This document shows positions 1 to 6,131 of a DNA stretch of 7,389 nucleotides, piece after piece. Location: assembly GCA_964545475.1 (NCBI GenBank), contig CAZJGG010000092.1, positions 1-7,389 on the forward strand, given 5' to 3'. Each line of letters opens with the position of its first letter. Within the stretch, counting starts at the first letter, position 1. A program made the position numbers and the translations under genes. The DNA is from CAZJGG01 sp964545475 (lineage in GTDB: Bacteria; Bacillota; Clostridia; Lachnospirales; JAISER01). The notes under the pieces are model-generated. The model was not told the DNA's origin, did no database searches, and saw only the letters and a program-made list of their open reading frames with translations.

Positions 1-364
1 GGCCTGTTGCTCCTATTGCTCCTGTTGGACCTGTTGGACCTGTTGGACCTGTTGGACCAGTTGCTCCTGTTGCTCCTGCTGCTCCTGTTGCTCCTGTTGC
101 TCCAGTCGCTCCTGTTGCTCCTGCTGCTCCTGCTGCTCCTGTTGCTCCTGTTGCTCCAGTCGCTCCTGTTGCTCCTGCTGCTCCTGCTGCTCCTGTTGCT
201 CCAGTTGCTCCTGTTGCTCCGGTTGCTCCAGTTGCTCCTGTTGCTCCTGTTGGTCCTACAATACAGCAACAACAGTCGCAACAGTCACAACAGTCACAAC
301 AATCGCAACAATCACAAAAGTCATAACAGTCATGATGATGACGTCTTCGTTCTTTTTTATACAT
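1..364 (-). CDS. Cys-rich collagen-like spore-surface protein, C-terminus beyond window
   Basis: Reading frame on the minus strand, open from an ATG at 364 to the window edge; 121 residues are visible and the 3' end is missing. The start is supported by AGAGGAG eight bases upstream. Residues 1-11 are basic (Lys, Arg, then His-His-His). Residues 12-34 hold 14 cysteines, including five consecutive Asp-Cys-Cys units at 18-32. From Gly37 the protein is an unbroken run of 28 Gly-X-Y triplets: X is Ala (23) or Pro (5) and Y is Thr (22), Ala (5) or Ile (1). Gly-Pro-Thr/Gly-Ala-Thr repeats are known from BclA-type exosporium glycoproteins, where the Thr residues carry O-linked sugars. I infer a spore-surface filament protein that is cross-linked or anchored through its Cys-rich head. 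A globular trimerisation domain would be expected beyond the window. The cysteines could instead bind metal. It follows a second collagen-containing gene by 13 nt, probably in one operon. Confidence 0.87.
   Translation of the reverse strand, partial: MYKKERRRHHHDCYDFCDCCDCCDCCDCCDCCCCIVGPTGATGATGATGATGATGATGAAGAAGATGATGATGATGAAGAAGATGATGATGATGAAGATGATGPTGPTGPTGPTGAIGATG
5..256 (-). repeat. 9-bp tandem repeats encoding 28 Gly-X-Y collagen triplets
   Basis: Every ninth base starts a Gly codon on the minus strand, without interruption over 252 bp. Four adjacent Gly-Pro-Thr units lie at 23-58 and one opens the run at 248-256; nearly all others are Gly-Ala-Thr or Gly-Ala-Ala. Superimposed is a 54-bp unit (six triplets) repeated perfectly: 77-130 equals 131-184, and 185-202 begins a third copy. 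Such arrays commonly change length by slippage or recombination. Confidence 0.95.
269..313 (-). repeat. Five 9-bp repeats encoding (Asp-Cys-Cys)x5
   Basis: Five consecutive 9-bp units of the form GAY-TGY-TGY encode residues 18-32 of the collagen-like protein. The units differ only at synonymous third positions, and two further Cys codons follow. The 9-bp period matches that of the adjacent collagen array, but the sequence is different. Confidence 0.9.
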
Positions 365-379
365 TAATTACACTCCTCT
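365..379 (-). promoter_or_regulatory. Ribosome binding site of the collagen-like gene
   Basis: AGAGGAG at 373-379 lies eight bases before the ATG at 364 and overlaps the TAG stop (378-380) of the upstream gene. This arrangement fixes the start and suggests the two genes are co-transcribed and translationally coupled. Confidence 0.8.
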
Positions 380-1085
380 AAATTTTTTCAACTAATAAAT
401 AAACTTTAGCACCATTTATATTTGATGTATCAGTCTCACTTAAAGCTTTAATGGAAAGATCCGAATCCTTTTTTGTTTCAATTATTAAAAATCCGTTTTG
501 GCTGCCGTTAAGCGGTATGTTGTTTATATAAAGTTCCAAAACAATGTTTTCTTGAAAACGGTCAATACCATAATTAATTTTATACAAACCGCTTTGCCTA
601 AAGCGTATTGCGCAATCGTCAGCTGAATAATCAAAAATTCCAGTATGTCTTAAAGAATTAAAATTAACTAAGCCGTAATTTCTTTCACTACAGCTTGTAA
701 TTTCACCGGTAAAATAACCGTAATCTATTGAACCCGGAGGTCCTGGCTCCCCTTTTTCCCCTTTTACTAAACAACAGCAACCCATATGAATTTTATTATG
801 ACAATTACAGGGTTTAGCTCTTTTGTGATGACATTTTTCATTATAATAAAAATCATTTTCATCAATTTTTCGATATTTTTCATTTTTATTTTGATTTTTT
901 ATGGTTTCCGGTTCTGTCTTTGTAATTACTATGTCATCCTGCTGAGAAAATTGTTCAATAGGCATTTTACACCCTTCTTCCGAGTTGTAAAAATCAATCA
1001 TTTGCCTTCTGTAATTTACAAAGTCACTCCATTGAGCTGTCCCTATTAATTCGTCAAAAGAATAATTCTTTACATTCCTATACAT
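378..1085 (-). CDS. BclA-like spore-surface protein with short collagen stretch
   Basis: Protein of 235 residues. The ATG at 1085 is chosen because GGGAGGAG lies five bases upstream; the frame also contains an ATG at 1118, but that would translate the ribosome binding site. Residues 1-33 (FDELIGTAQW is typical of this stretch) look helical and I do not recognise them. Residues 50-80 are polar and charged. Residues 85-105 form a Cys/His-rich segment ending in Cys-Cys-Cys, followed by a minimal collagen stretch GEKGEPGPPG at 109-118. Residues 120-235 alternate hydrophobic and polar residues in beta-strand fashion (SGLYKINYGI at 165-174, IVLELYINNI at 181-190), as in the C1q/BclA C-terminal trimerising sandwich. 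No signal peptide or membrane segment is visible, as expected for proteins assembled onto spores from the mother cell. The placement upstream of a long collagen-like gene suggests both build one surface structure. The family call for the C-terminal domain rests on pattern, not alignment. Confidence 0.74.
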   Translation of the reverse strand: MYRNVKNYSFDELIGTAQWSDFVNYRRQMIDFYNSEEGCKMPIEQFSQQDDIVITKTEPETIKNQNKNEKYRKIDENDFYYNEKCHHKRAKPCNCHNKIHMGCCCLVKGEKGEPGPPGSIDYGYFTGEITSCSERNYGLVNFNSLRHTGIFDYSADDCAIRFRQSGLYKINYGIDRFQENIVLELYINNIPLNGSQNGFLIIETKKDSDLSIKALSETDTSNINGAKVYLLVEKI

Positions 1086-1167
1086 TAATTCTCCTCCCAT
1101 CAAAAACAACAAAAACAAAAACTCATTTATAGCTATAGTTAGATATAATAGGGCGTGTCCTTATAAA

Positions 1168-1194
1168 TAATCTATGAGAAATATCAAAATATGT
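1168..1194 (-). promoter_or_regulatory. Candidate sporulation sigma-K promoter for the surface-protein genes
   Basis: On the minus strand, AC (1194-1193) is followed after exactly 16 bases by CATAGATTA (1176-1168). This fits the Bacillus sigma-K pattern AC-N16/17-CATAnnnTA in full. It lies 83 bp upstream of the ATG at 1085, just beyond the rfbG stop codon, where a separate promoter for the surface genes would be expected. The pattern is short and the DNA AT-rich, so chance occurrence is possible. Confidence 0.45.
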
Positions 1195-1196
1195 GA

Positions 1197-2285
1197 TTAA
1201 TAATCTTTTTTGCAGTCTGAAAAATACTCTTCTATCTGGCTAATACATAAATCATACACATTATAATTTTTAAAATTCTTGTACCATTCAGCTGTTTTTT
1301 TAATAACTTTATCAATCCCCCAAACAGGTCTCCATCCGAGCACAGCTTTTGCCCTTGATATATCAAGGCTTAATAAACTTGCCTCATGTAAGCCGGTTAA
1401 GTCACCGTAAACATATGAACCTTCACCGTAATTATCAATAAACTTTTTAACAACTTCTTCCACACTTACACAGCTATTATTGTCCGGTCCGAAATTAAAC
1501 GGCTGTGAATATTTTTCTGGCTCTTCCAACATTTTCTTAGCCAAAAGCATGTATCCTGCTAACGGTTCTAGCACATGCTGCCATGGTCTTACAGCATTAG
1601 GATTTCTTAATACCACCGGTTCACTTTTCAAAAAGCTTCTTATGCAATCCGGTATTATTCTGTCTGCAGCCCAATCTCCTCCGCCAATAACATTGCCTGC
1701 TCGAACAGTCGCCAGAGCCGTTTTTGACTTTCCATTTTCATTAAAATAAGAATCTTTATAAGACGCGGATAATATTTCCGTACACGCTTTACTGGAGCTG
1801 TATGGGTCATGCCCTCCCAGCTTGTCGTCCTCTCTGTATCCCCAATGCCACTCGTTGTTTTGATAACACTTGTCAGATGTGATTATAACAACAGCTTTAA
1901 CGCTTTCGGTTTTTCTTACCGCTTCCAAAACGTTCAAAGTGCCCATAACGTTCGTCAAATATGTTTCTGACGGATTTTCATAGGAATACCGTACAAGAGG
2001 CTGCGCCGCAAGGTGAAAAACAATATCTGGCTTTGCTTCGGAAAAGCTTTTGTACAGCTTCTCTTCATCTATAATATCGCCTCTCACATCGTTAATACGC
2101 TGGGCTAAATTTGTTAAAACAAAATTATCAAAAGGGGTTTTACAAAATTTTGCATACCCCGTAACATTAGCTCCTAAAGCATCTAATACAAGAGCAAGCC
2201 AAGAGCCTTTAAACCCCGTATGCCCCGTTATAAAAATATTTTTTCCGCAGTAAAAATTGTCAAAGTATTCAATTTTACTGTTCAT
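1197..2285 (-). CDS. rfbG: CDP-glucose 4,6-dehydratase
   Basis: Extended short-chain dehydrogenase/reductase of 362 residues, the usual length for RfbG/DdhB. It converts CDP-glucose to CDP-4-dehydro-6-deoxyglucose in the cytoplasm, using tightly bound NAD. The Rossmann motif GHTGFKG is at 21-27, with the characteristic GSWL following it. The catalytic TSDKCY is at 136-141 and the Tyr-x-x-x-Lys pair is Y162/K166 in PYSSSK. The stretches HLAAQPLVRYSY (91-102) and VRPWQHVLEPL are typical of this enzyme family. The ATG start has GAGGTG upstream, overlapping the TGA stop of the preceding gene. It is the last gene of the unit and shares a pathway with rfbF, the first gene, whose CDP-glucose product is its substrate. 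All key residues are present, so it should be active. Confidence 0.95.
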   Translation of the reverse strand: MNSKIEYFDNFYCGKNIFITGHTGFKGSWLALVLDALGANVTGYAKFCKTPFDNFVLTNLAQRINDVRGDIIDEEKLYKSFSEAKPDIVFHLAAQPLVRYSYENPSETYLTNVMGTLNVLEAVRKTESVKAVVIITSDKCYQNNEWHWGYREDDKLGGHDPYSSSKACTEILSASYKDSYFNENGKSKTALATVRAGNVIGGGDWAADRIIPDCIRSFLKSEPVVLRNPNAVRPWQHVLEPLAGYMLLAKKMLEEPEKYSQPFNFGPDNNSCVSVEEVVKKFIDNYGEGSYVYGDLTGLHEASLLSLDISRAKAVLGWRPVWGIDKVIKKTAEWYKNFKNYNVYDLCISQIEEYFSDCKKDY

Positions 2286-2294
2286 TTATACACC

Positions 2295-3239
2295 TCATAT
2301 ATAAAATTGCATATTATTTTTAAACCAGCTAAGCATTTTTCCGATTCCATCTTCAAGGCTTGTTTTTGCTTTCCACCCTAAAAGATTATAAATTTTTTCG
2401 TGGTTTGCGTAATGCTTGAACACTTCGTTTTTGCGGTAACTTAAAGCCCCATAATTAATTTTACAGCTTCCGCCATATGCTTTTACAATAGCGTCTACAT
2501 AATGCTTTATCGGCTTTGGCTCTCCTGATGCAACATCCATAACCTCATCTGTCACGCTACTGCAAGCCGCCCTAATCATGGCCTCTGCAACATCTCCCAC
2601 ATATACATAATCTCTTTCCTGCTGGCAGGGGGTAAGATTAAGCTCTTTACTATTTAGAATATTTAAAACTATGTTGCAAAATAGCTTATGAGGTTCTTCC
2701 CATTCTCCATAAATATTAAAAGGTCTTAATGTAACAATCCCTAAGCCGCCGCCGCGGGCAATCTGATGCATTATTACTGTTGCTGCTGCCTTGCTGCTGC
2801 CGTAAATATTTTCCGGCTGCAATGTCTCTTCAGTTTTATCCGCTCTGTTGCCATATTCCGCCGAAGTTCCGATGTTAACAAGTTTTAAGCAGTTTGTATC
2901 ACAAAGGGCTTTTGCAAAGTTTGCTCCGCCAAGAACATTAATTTTTATAGCTTTTTCAATATCAGTGTCTTTAGAGTCTATTCCATAACCAGCCAAATGA
3001 AATGCAAAATCTGGGTTTACCTCTTCCGTTACCTCTTTTACACTTTTAAAATCCGTAACATCAGCGTTATATAAATTTACTTGTGATGCAAATTCATCTA
3101 TCTTTTTTTTACTACAATTTTTAAGATCTAAAATATTAACTTTAGCGCCAAAGTGCAGGAGATTTTTAATAAGATGATATCCTAAAAAGCCGCATCCTCC
3201 TGTAATAAGGGCTTTTTTACCATAACAGCATGTCGTCAT
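2295..3239 (-). CDS. NAD(P)-dependent sugar-nucleotide epimerase/reductase, extended SDR
   Basis: Protein of 314 residues with a complete extended-SDR layout: nucleotide-binding GGCGFLG at 14-20, Asp38 after the second strand, HLAGYG at 81-86, Ser/Thr at 125-126 (GTSAEYG), the catalytic pair Y146/K150 in YGSSK, and the substrate-side RPFNIYG at 172-178. Lying between the CDP-glucose-forming and dehydrating enzymes, it most likely acts on CDP-4-dehydro-6-deoxyglucose, reducing C4 or epimerising it first. CDP-abequose and CDP-paratose synthases belong to the same broad group, but the dehydrase needed for 3-deoxygenation is not in this window, so a CDP-6-deoxyhexose is the simpler inference. AGGAGG lies five bases before the ATG. 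The start overlaps the end of the upstream glycosyltransferase gene by 23 bp. The exact product sugar cannot be read from the sequence. Confidence 0.85.
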   Translation of the reverse strand: MTTCCYGKKALITGGCGFLGYHLIKNLLHFGAKVNILDLKNCSKKKIDEFASQVNLYNADVTDFKSVKEVTEEVNPDFAFHLAGYGIDSKDTDIEKAIKINVLGGANFAKALCDTNCLKLVNIGTSAEYGNRADKTEETLQPENIYGSSKAAATVIMHQIARGGGLGIVTLRPFNIYGEWEEPHKLFCNIVLNILNSKELNLTPCQQERDYVYVGDVAEAMIRAACSSVTDEVMDVASGEPKPIKHYVDAIVKAYGGSCKINYGALSYRKNEVFKHYANHEKIYNLLGWKAKTSLEDGIGKMLSWFKNNMQFYI

Positions 3240-5118
3240 AGGAAACCTCCTTTGAATACCAGCCGGATGCTTTACCGTTTAAAACCCCCTTGTTATATTC
3301 AAGCTGAGAGAAATAAGGGTTATATACAAGCTCCACAAGCTCTTTTCTCGGTTCAACAACACCGTGAACCCAAATTTGATAGCTACCAAAATCATTAATG
3401 CCAATGCTGCCAAAATGATAAGCACAAAGCATAGCGTTATTTATAAACACTCTGTTATTGTCAAGGTAAAGTTCATAACCCCAATCGTTTAGTATCATGT
3501 TCCATGGGGCAGCGTTAATGCCGAAATTGTTTATAACTTTAATATTTTCAAAATCATAAGGAACTGCTTCTAAATACTTCTGATCTCCCCATCTGTTTAA
3601 AGAGTTGTCATAATAATCATAACACCAATCAAAACACCTGTTTTTCCACCAGTCTAAAACATTTCTTCCATACATGTCATTTTTAATACCGAGAAGCCCT
3701 GCCTGATAAAAACCGCATCGGCTTTCCGTATCAATATCTGCTCTTTGGGTACACATTACAAATGAAAAAGTATGCCATTCCTTAAAAATGAATTTTAGTT
3801 TCGTGAACATATACATGTCACTGTCTAAATACATTACACGGTTTAACTTTTCATTCTTGAACAAGTAATCTATAAAAAAACTCTTTAAAGTCCAACAAAA
3901 TTCTTTAATATTCCTTTCTCTGCTTATAGCTTCAATTTCTGGCGTTAATATATTTAAAAGACGGACAATTGTTGCATTTTTTAAATTAAGGGAAGTTAAA
4001 GCTTCGTAAGCACTATCTTCTACGGCAAGCAGCCAAATATGAAAGTTTTCATTGTGTTTTTTTAGTGATGAATAAAGGGCCATTGCTCTTGTAATATATT
4101 CAACTGAAACTATACTGCACAGCTCATAAAAATCATCGAATGTAAAATTAATTTTTTTTTCAAAGTTGTATTGAAAATAAGTGGCAGCATCGTTTGGGTT
4201 TTTATGGCAAAACACTAACGGTAAAATTGACGGGTCGATGCCTCTTACAAACGAAACGGCATTTCTTACAGCCTCAATATACGGCAAAAACAAATAAGAT
4301 ATAATATTGTTAGGCACGTCCAATCTGCCGTAAGACCATAAATCATACTCATCCTCGTTAAAAATATCCATTGTAGCAAAGTGAAAAGCAGTTATTACAT
4401 TATCCTTTAAAAAAGGTCGCTCATATTGAACGTTAAAATCGTCTTTGTTTCTATAAATGCAATTCCACGGTGCGGCATCAACACCTAAGTTATTTTCTAT
4501 ATAAACTCCGCCAAACATATTGGGAAAGCCCTCTAAATACTTCTGGTCGCCGAAAGAATCATCGTCTGGTTCAAGGTTAGCGGAGCATTTTGCAAGGCAT
4601 CTGGAATACCAATATTTTAAAGCTTCTATGCCGTTATAATCGTTTTTAAAACCAACTATGCCGGCTTGAAATTTGCCGTATTTTTGCTCAATTTCTTCTG
4701 CGTCCCGCTGTGGGCAAAGATAAATTGAGTGTTGGTTTAATGAATCAAATATTAATTGAGGATCGGAGAAAAAATAAATATCGCTGTCGCAGTAAACGAT
4801 GTCTTTTGCCCCTAAATATTGCAAAATGTGAAGCATAAACGGAGCTTTTAAAGTCCAACAATATTCATTTTGCATACGGCTTGGCTTGACCCATAAAAGC
4901 TCGTTGTTTTCAATCTGGCTTAAATGGATAATTGTTGCATTTGAAAGCCCTGCCTTTTGCAGAAAATAATATATTGTATCGTCCATACACAATATAAAAA
5001 TATGAAAATCTCTTCCGGTTGCTGAAAGGGAATTGTAAAGAGCAATTAATTTAAGCAAATACTTATGCCCTACAATTGTACAAAATTTGAAACCATAATA
5101 ATTAGGCACGTCTATCAT
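3217..5118 (-). CDS. Tandem-domain GT-A glycosyltransferase
   Basis: Protein of 633 residues made of two homologous GT-A-type domains (about 10-285 and 330-605). Each has the same ordered signature: CWTLK (87, 408), a metal-binding DSD (111-113, 432-434), QAG (151, 472), GDQKYLE (190-196, 511-517), AAPWN (215-219, 536-540) and a His-Phe near the end (246-247, 568-569). From Cys13 to Asn219 the two copies keep a constant offset of 321 residues. The DSD and GDQKYL(E/D) motifs are known from GT8-like bacterial transferases using nucleotide sugars. Both DSD motifs are intact, so both halves may be active, giving two successive transfers or two specificities. No membrane segment is seen. The ATG at 5118 is chosen over an in-frame TTG at 5133 because GGAGG sits eight bases before it, and it forms an ATGA overlap with the rfbF stop. 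The acceptor is unknown; the neighbouring Thr-rich collagen proteins are plausible. Confidence 0.85.
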   Translation of the reverse strand: MIDVPNYYGFKFCTIVGHKYLLKLIALYNSLSATGRDFHIFILCMDDTIYYFLQKAGLSNATIIHLSQIENNELLWVKPSRMQNEYCWTLKAPFMLHILQYLGAKDIVYCDSDIYFFSDPQLIFDSLNQHSIYLCPQRDAEEIEQKYGKFQAGIVGFKNDYNGIEALKYWYSRCLAKCSANLEPDDDSFGDQKYLEGFPNMFGGVYIENNLGVDAAPWNCIYRNKDDFNVQYERPFLKDNVITAFHFATMDIFNEDEYDLWSYGRLDVPNNIISYLFLPYIEAVRNAVSFVRGIDPSILPLVFCHKNPNDAATYFQYNFEKKINFTFDDFYELCSIVSVEYITRAMALYSSLKKHNENFHIWLLAVEDSAYEALTSLNLKNATIVRLLNILTPEIEAISRERNIKEFCWTLKSFFIDYLFKNEKLNRVMYLDSDMYMFTKLKFIFKEWHTFSFVMCTQRADIDTESRCGFYQAGLLGIKNDMYGRNVLDWWKNRCFDWCYDYYDNSLNRWGDQKYLEAVPYDFENIKVINNFGINAAPWNMILNDWGYELYLDNNRVFINNAMLCAYHFGSIGINDFGSYQIWVHGVVEPRKELVELVYNPYFSQLEYNKGVLNGKASGWYSKEVSYDDMLLW

Positions 5119-5861
5119 TTTTTCATCCTCCAAACTTCATTAGCAAGAGCCAAGTCCTTGCTTGTATCTATAGAAATCCAAAATCCATTATGGCGGTAAA
5201 CACTAAGCTGTCTATCGTTAATTAAGTTAAAAAGCGGTTCATCTTCCAAAATGCAGTTTTGATCATATGAAAGATAATCTAAAAACTCATTTCTAAAAAC
5301 AAAAAAACCCCCGTTTATTATACCGACACTATCTTTTTTTTCGTTAAAATCCACCGCAATACCGTCTTCAATCTTTAGTGTTCCGTACTGACTCTTTTTT
5401 TCAATGCCTGTAACAGTTCCAATTTTCCCATGCTGCCTATGAAATTTAATAAGGCTTGTTATGTTAATGTCCGACAAGCCGTCGCCATATGTCACCATAA
5501 AGTCGTCGTCACCTATATATTTTTCAACAAGTTTGATACGTGCGCCCGTCATTGTTTCAAGCCCAGTATCAGCAAGAATAATATTGAACTTGTCTTTGCA
5601 ATTATAAAACTCTATAGTGTTCTCTCCAACTCGTTTGAGAACATCGCAATTACGCCATTCGTAATCTATAAAATATTGTTTAATTGCATCTCCCCTATAA
5701 CCCAAAGGCAATATAAACTCATTAAAGCCGTATTTCAAATATATTTTAATAATGTGTTGTATTAGAGGCTCTTCGTTCACAATAAGCATAGGCTTAGGAA
5801 GGTTTTCGCTTGTGCCGGATATCCTTTGTCCTTTTCCGCCACATAGAATTATTACTTTCAT
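5115..5861 (-). CDS. rfbF: Glucose-1-phosphate cytidylyltransferase
   Basis: Nucleotidyltransferase of 248 residues, slightly shorter than the roughly 257 usual for RfbF/DdhA. It joins CTP and glucose-1-phosphate into CDP-glucose, the first step of CDP-deoxyhexose synthesis. The nucleotide-binding loop GGKGQR is at 8-13 with PKPM at 22-25, where Lys23 is the conserved lysine. The family-specific DTGLETMTGARIK lies at 98-110, the metal-binding YGDG at 125-128, NGGFFVF at 183-189 and GFWISIDT at 226-233. DTG-TMTG and GFW-DT separate it from dTDP-glucose and UDP-glucose pyrophosphorylases. AAAGGAG precedes the ATG by six bases. It is the first gene of the four-gene unit and ends inside the start of the tandem glycosyltransferase gene, so the sugar donor and its user are probably made together. 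Confidence 0.94.
   Translation of the reverse strand: MKVIILCGGKGQRISGTSENLPKPMLIVNEEPLIQHIIKIYLKYGFNEFILPLGYRGDAIKQYFIDYEWRNCDVLKRVGENTIEFYNCKDKFNIILADTGLETMTGARIKLVEKYIGDDDFMVTYGDGLSDINITSLIKFHRQHGKIGTVTGIEKKSQYGTLKIEDGIAVDFNEKKDSVGIINGGFFVFRNEFLDYLSYDQNCILEDEPLFNLINDRQLSVYRHNGFWISIDTSKDLALANEVWRMKK
5116..5131 (-). promoter_or_regulatory. Ribosome binding site that fixes the tandem glycosyltransferase start
   Basis: GGAGG (5127-5131) lies eight bases before the ATG at 5118-5116 and inside the end of rfbF. Starting at the TTG at 5133 would place this site within the coding sequence. The ATGA overlap with the rfbF stop indicates translational coupling. Confidence 0.8.
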
Positions 5862-5939
5862 TTTTTTCTCCTTTCCTTTATTTTAAAAATAGTCAATTTA
5901 TTATAGATATAAGGAGTATAAATACGTCCTAATATTCAG

Positions 5940-5956
5940 CATGTCCCTATGACATG
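5940..5956. promoter_or_regulatory. Perfect 6-bp inverted repeat, possible operator
   Basis: CATGTC-ccTAT-GACATG: two perfect 6-bp arms with a 5-base spacer in the divergent intergenic region, overlapping the possible -10 element of the rfbF unit. Its size and symmetry suit a dimeric regulator, but no regulator gene lies in the window and no family is recognised. Confidence 0.25.
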
Positions 5957-5980
5957 GTATGCTTGTATTTATTTAAAGGT
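5953..5980 (-). promoter_or_regulatory. Possible sigma-K-like promoter for the rfbF unit
   Basis: On the minus strand, AC (5980-5979) is followed after 17 bases by CATACCATG (5961-5953), one base short of the CATAnnnTA sigma-K -10 pattern. It lies about 92 bp upstream of the rfbF ATG. The match is weaker than the one at 1168-1194, and the -10 region overlaps an inverted repeat. Confidence 0.28.
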
Positions 5981-6131
5981 GACTGTATTACATAAGTAAG
6001 CACTGATTAATCCTGCATGTTATGCTATCGTTTAAATTGCAAATTACTCTACACGAGTAGTGCGCCGTTTATAAGAGCAAAAACCTAATATTCAACATAT
6101 ATTTAAGTAAGTTACCTTAAGGAGGAATATT

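Larger units (their letters stand above)
5928..6098 (+). repeat. Pair of 15-bp direct repeats (CCTAATATTCARCAT)
   Basis: The copies at 5928-5942 and 6084-6098 match at 14 of 15 positions. The AATATTCAACA core also occurs, in reverse complement, at the left end of the palindromic element at 7261-7377. Confidence 0.5.
5862..6131. other. Divergent intergenic region between rfbF and the GT2 gene
   Basis: 270 bp without a gene. It holds the ribosome binding sites of both flanking genes, a possible sigma-K-like promoter on the minus strand, the CATGTC inverted repeat, and a short TACTC/GAGTA hairpin at 6045-6059. It also has two near-identical 15-mers (CCTAATATTCARCAT) at 5928-5942 and 6084-6098. 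I see no convincing vegetative promoter with both -35 and -10 boxes for the plus-strand gene. Confidence 0.6.

Noticed and set aside
5..256. Tandem repeats as a CRISPR array
   Set aside because: Period is 9 bp with no unique spacers and it encodes regular Gly-X-Y triplets.
7..381. Plus-strand Leu-rich open frame over the collagen repeats
   Set aside because: It is the antisense reading of the 9-bp repeats. The minus strand gives a recognisable collagen protein with a strong ribosome binding site; this frame has neither.
786..1049. Plus-strand open frame within the BclA-like gene
   Set aside because: Low-complexity Ile/Phe-rich antisense shadow without a ribosome binding site.
1086..1118. 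Extended N-terminus of the BclA-like protein from the ATG at 1118
   Set aside because: The added residues would be translated across the GGGAGGAG ribosome binding site; the ATG at 1085 is ideally spaced.
1128..1137. TATAGCTATA palindrome followed by T-rich minus-strand sequence as a terminator
   Set aside because: The stem is only AT-rich and 5 bp long with no loop; the T-rich stretch is broken by G and leads straight into a ribosome binding site.
5119..5133. TTG start five codons upstream for the tandem glycosyltransferase
   Set aside because: It covers the ribosome binding site and has none of its own; the ATG at 5118 has GGAGG at eight bases and an ATGA overlap.
5430..5765. Plus-strand open frame within rfbF
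   Set aside because: Antisense to a clearly recognisable enzyme, and it resembles no known protein. The frames at 1480-1749 and 2050-2253 within rfbG and at 6973-7200 within the GT2 gene were rejected for the same kind of reason.
5900..5905. TATAAT on the minus strand as a vegetative -10 for rfbF
   Set aside because: No acceptable -35 box at 16-18 bp; a single hexamer in AT-rich DNA is weak evidence.
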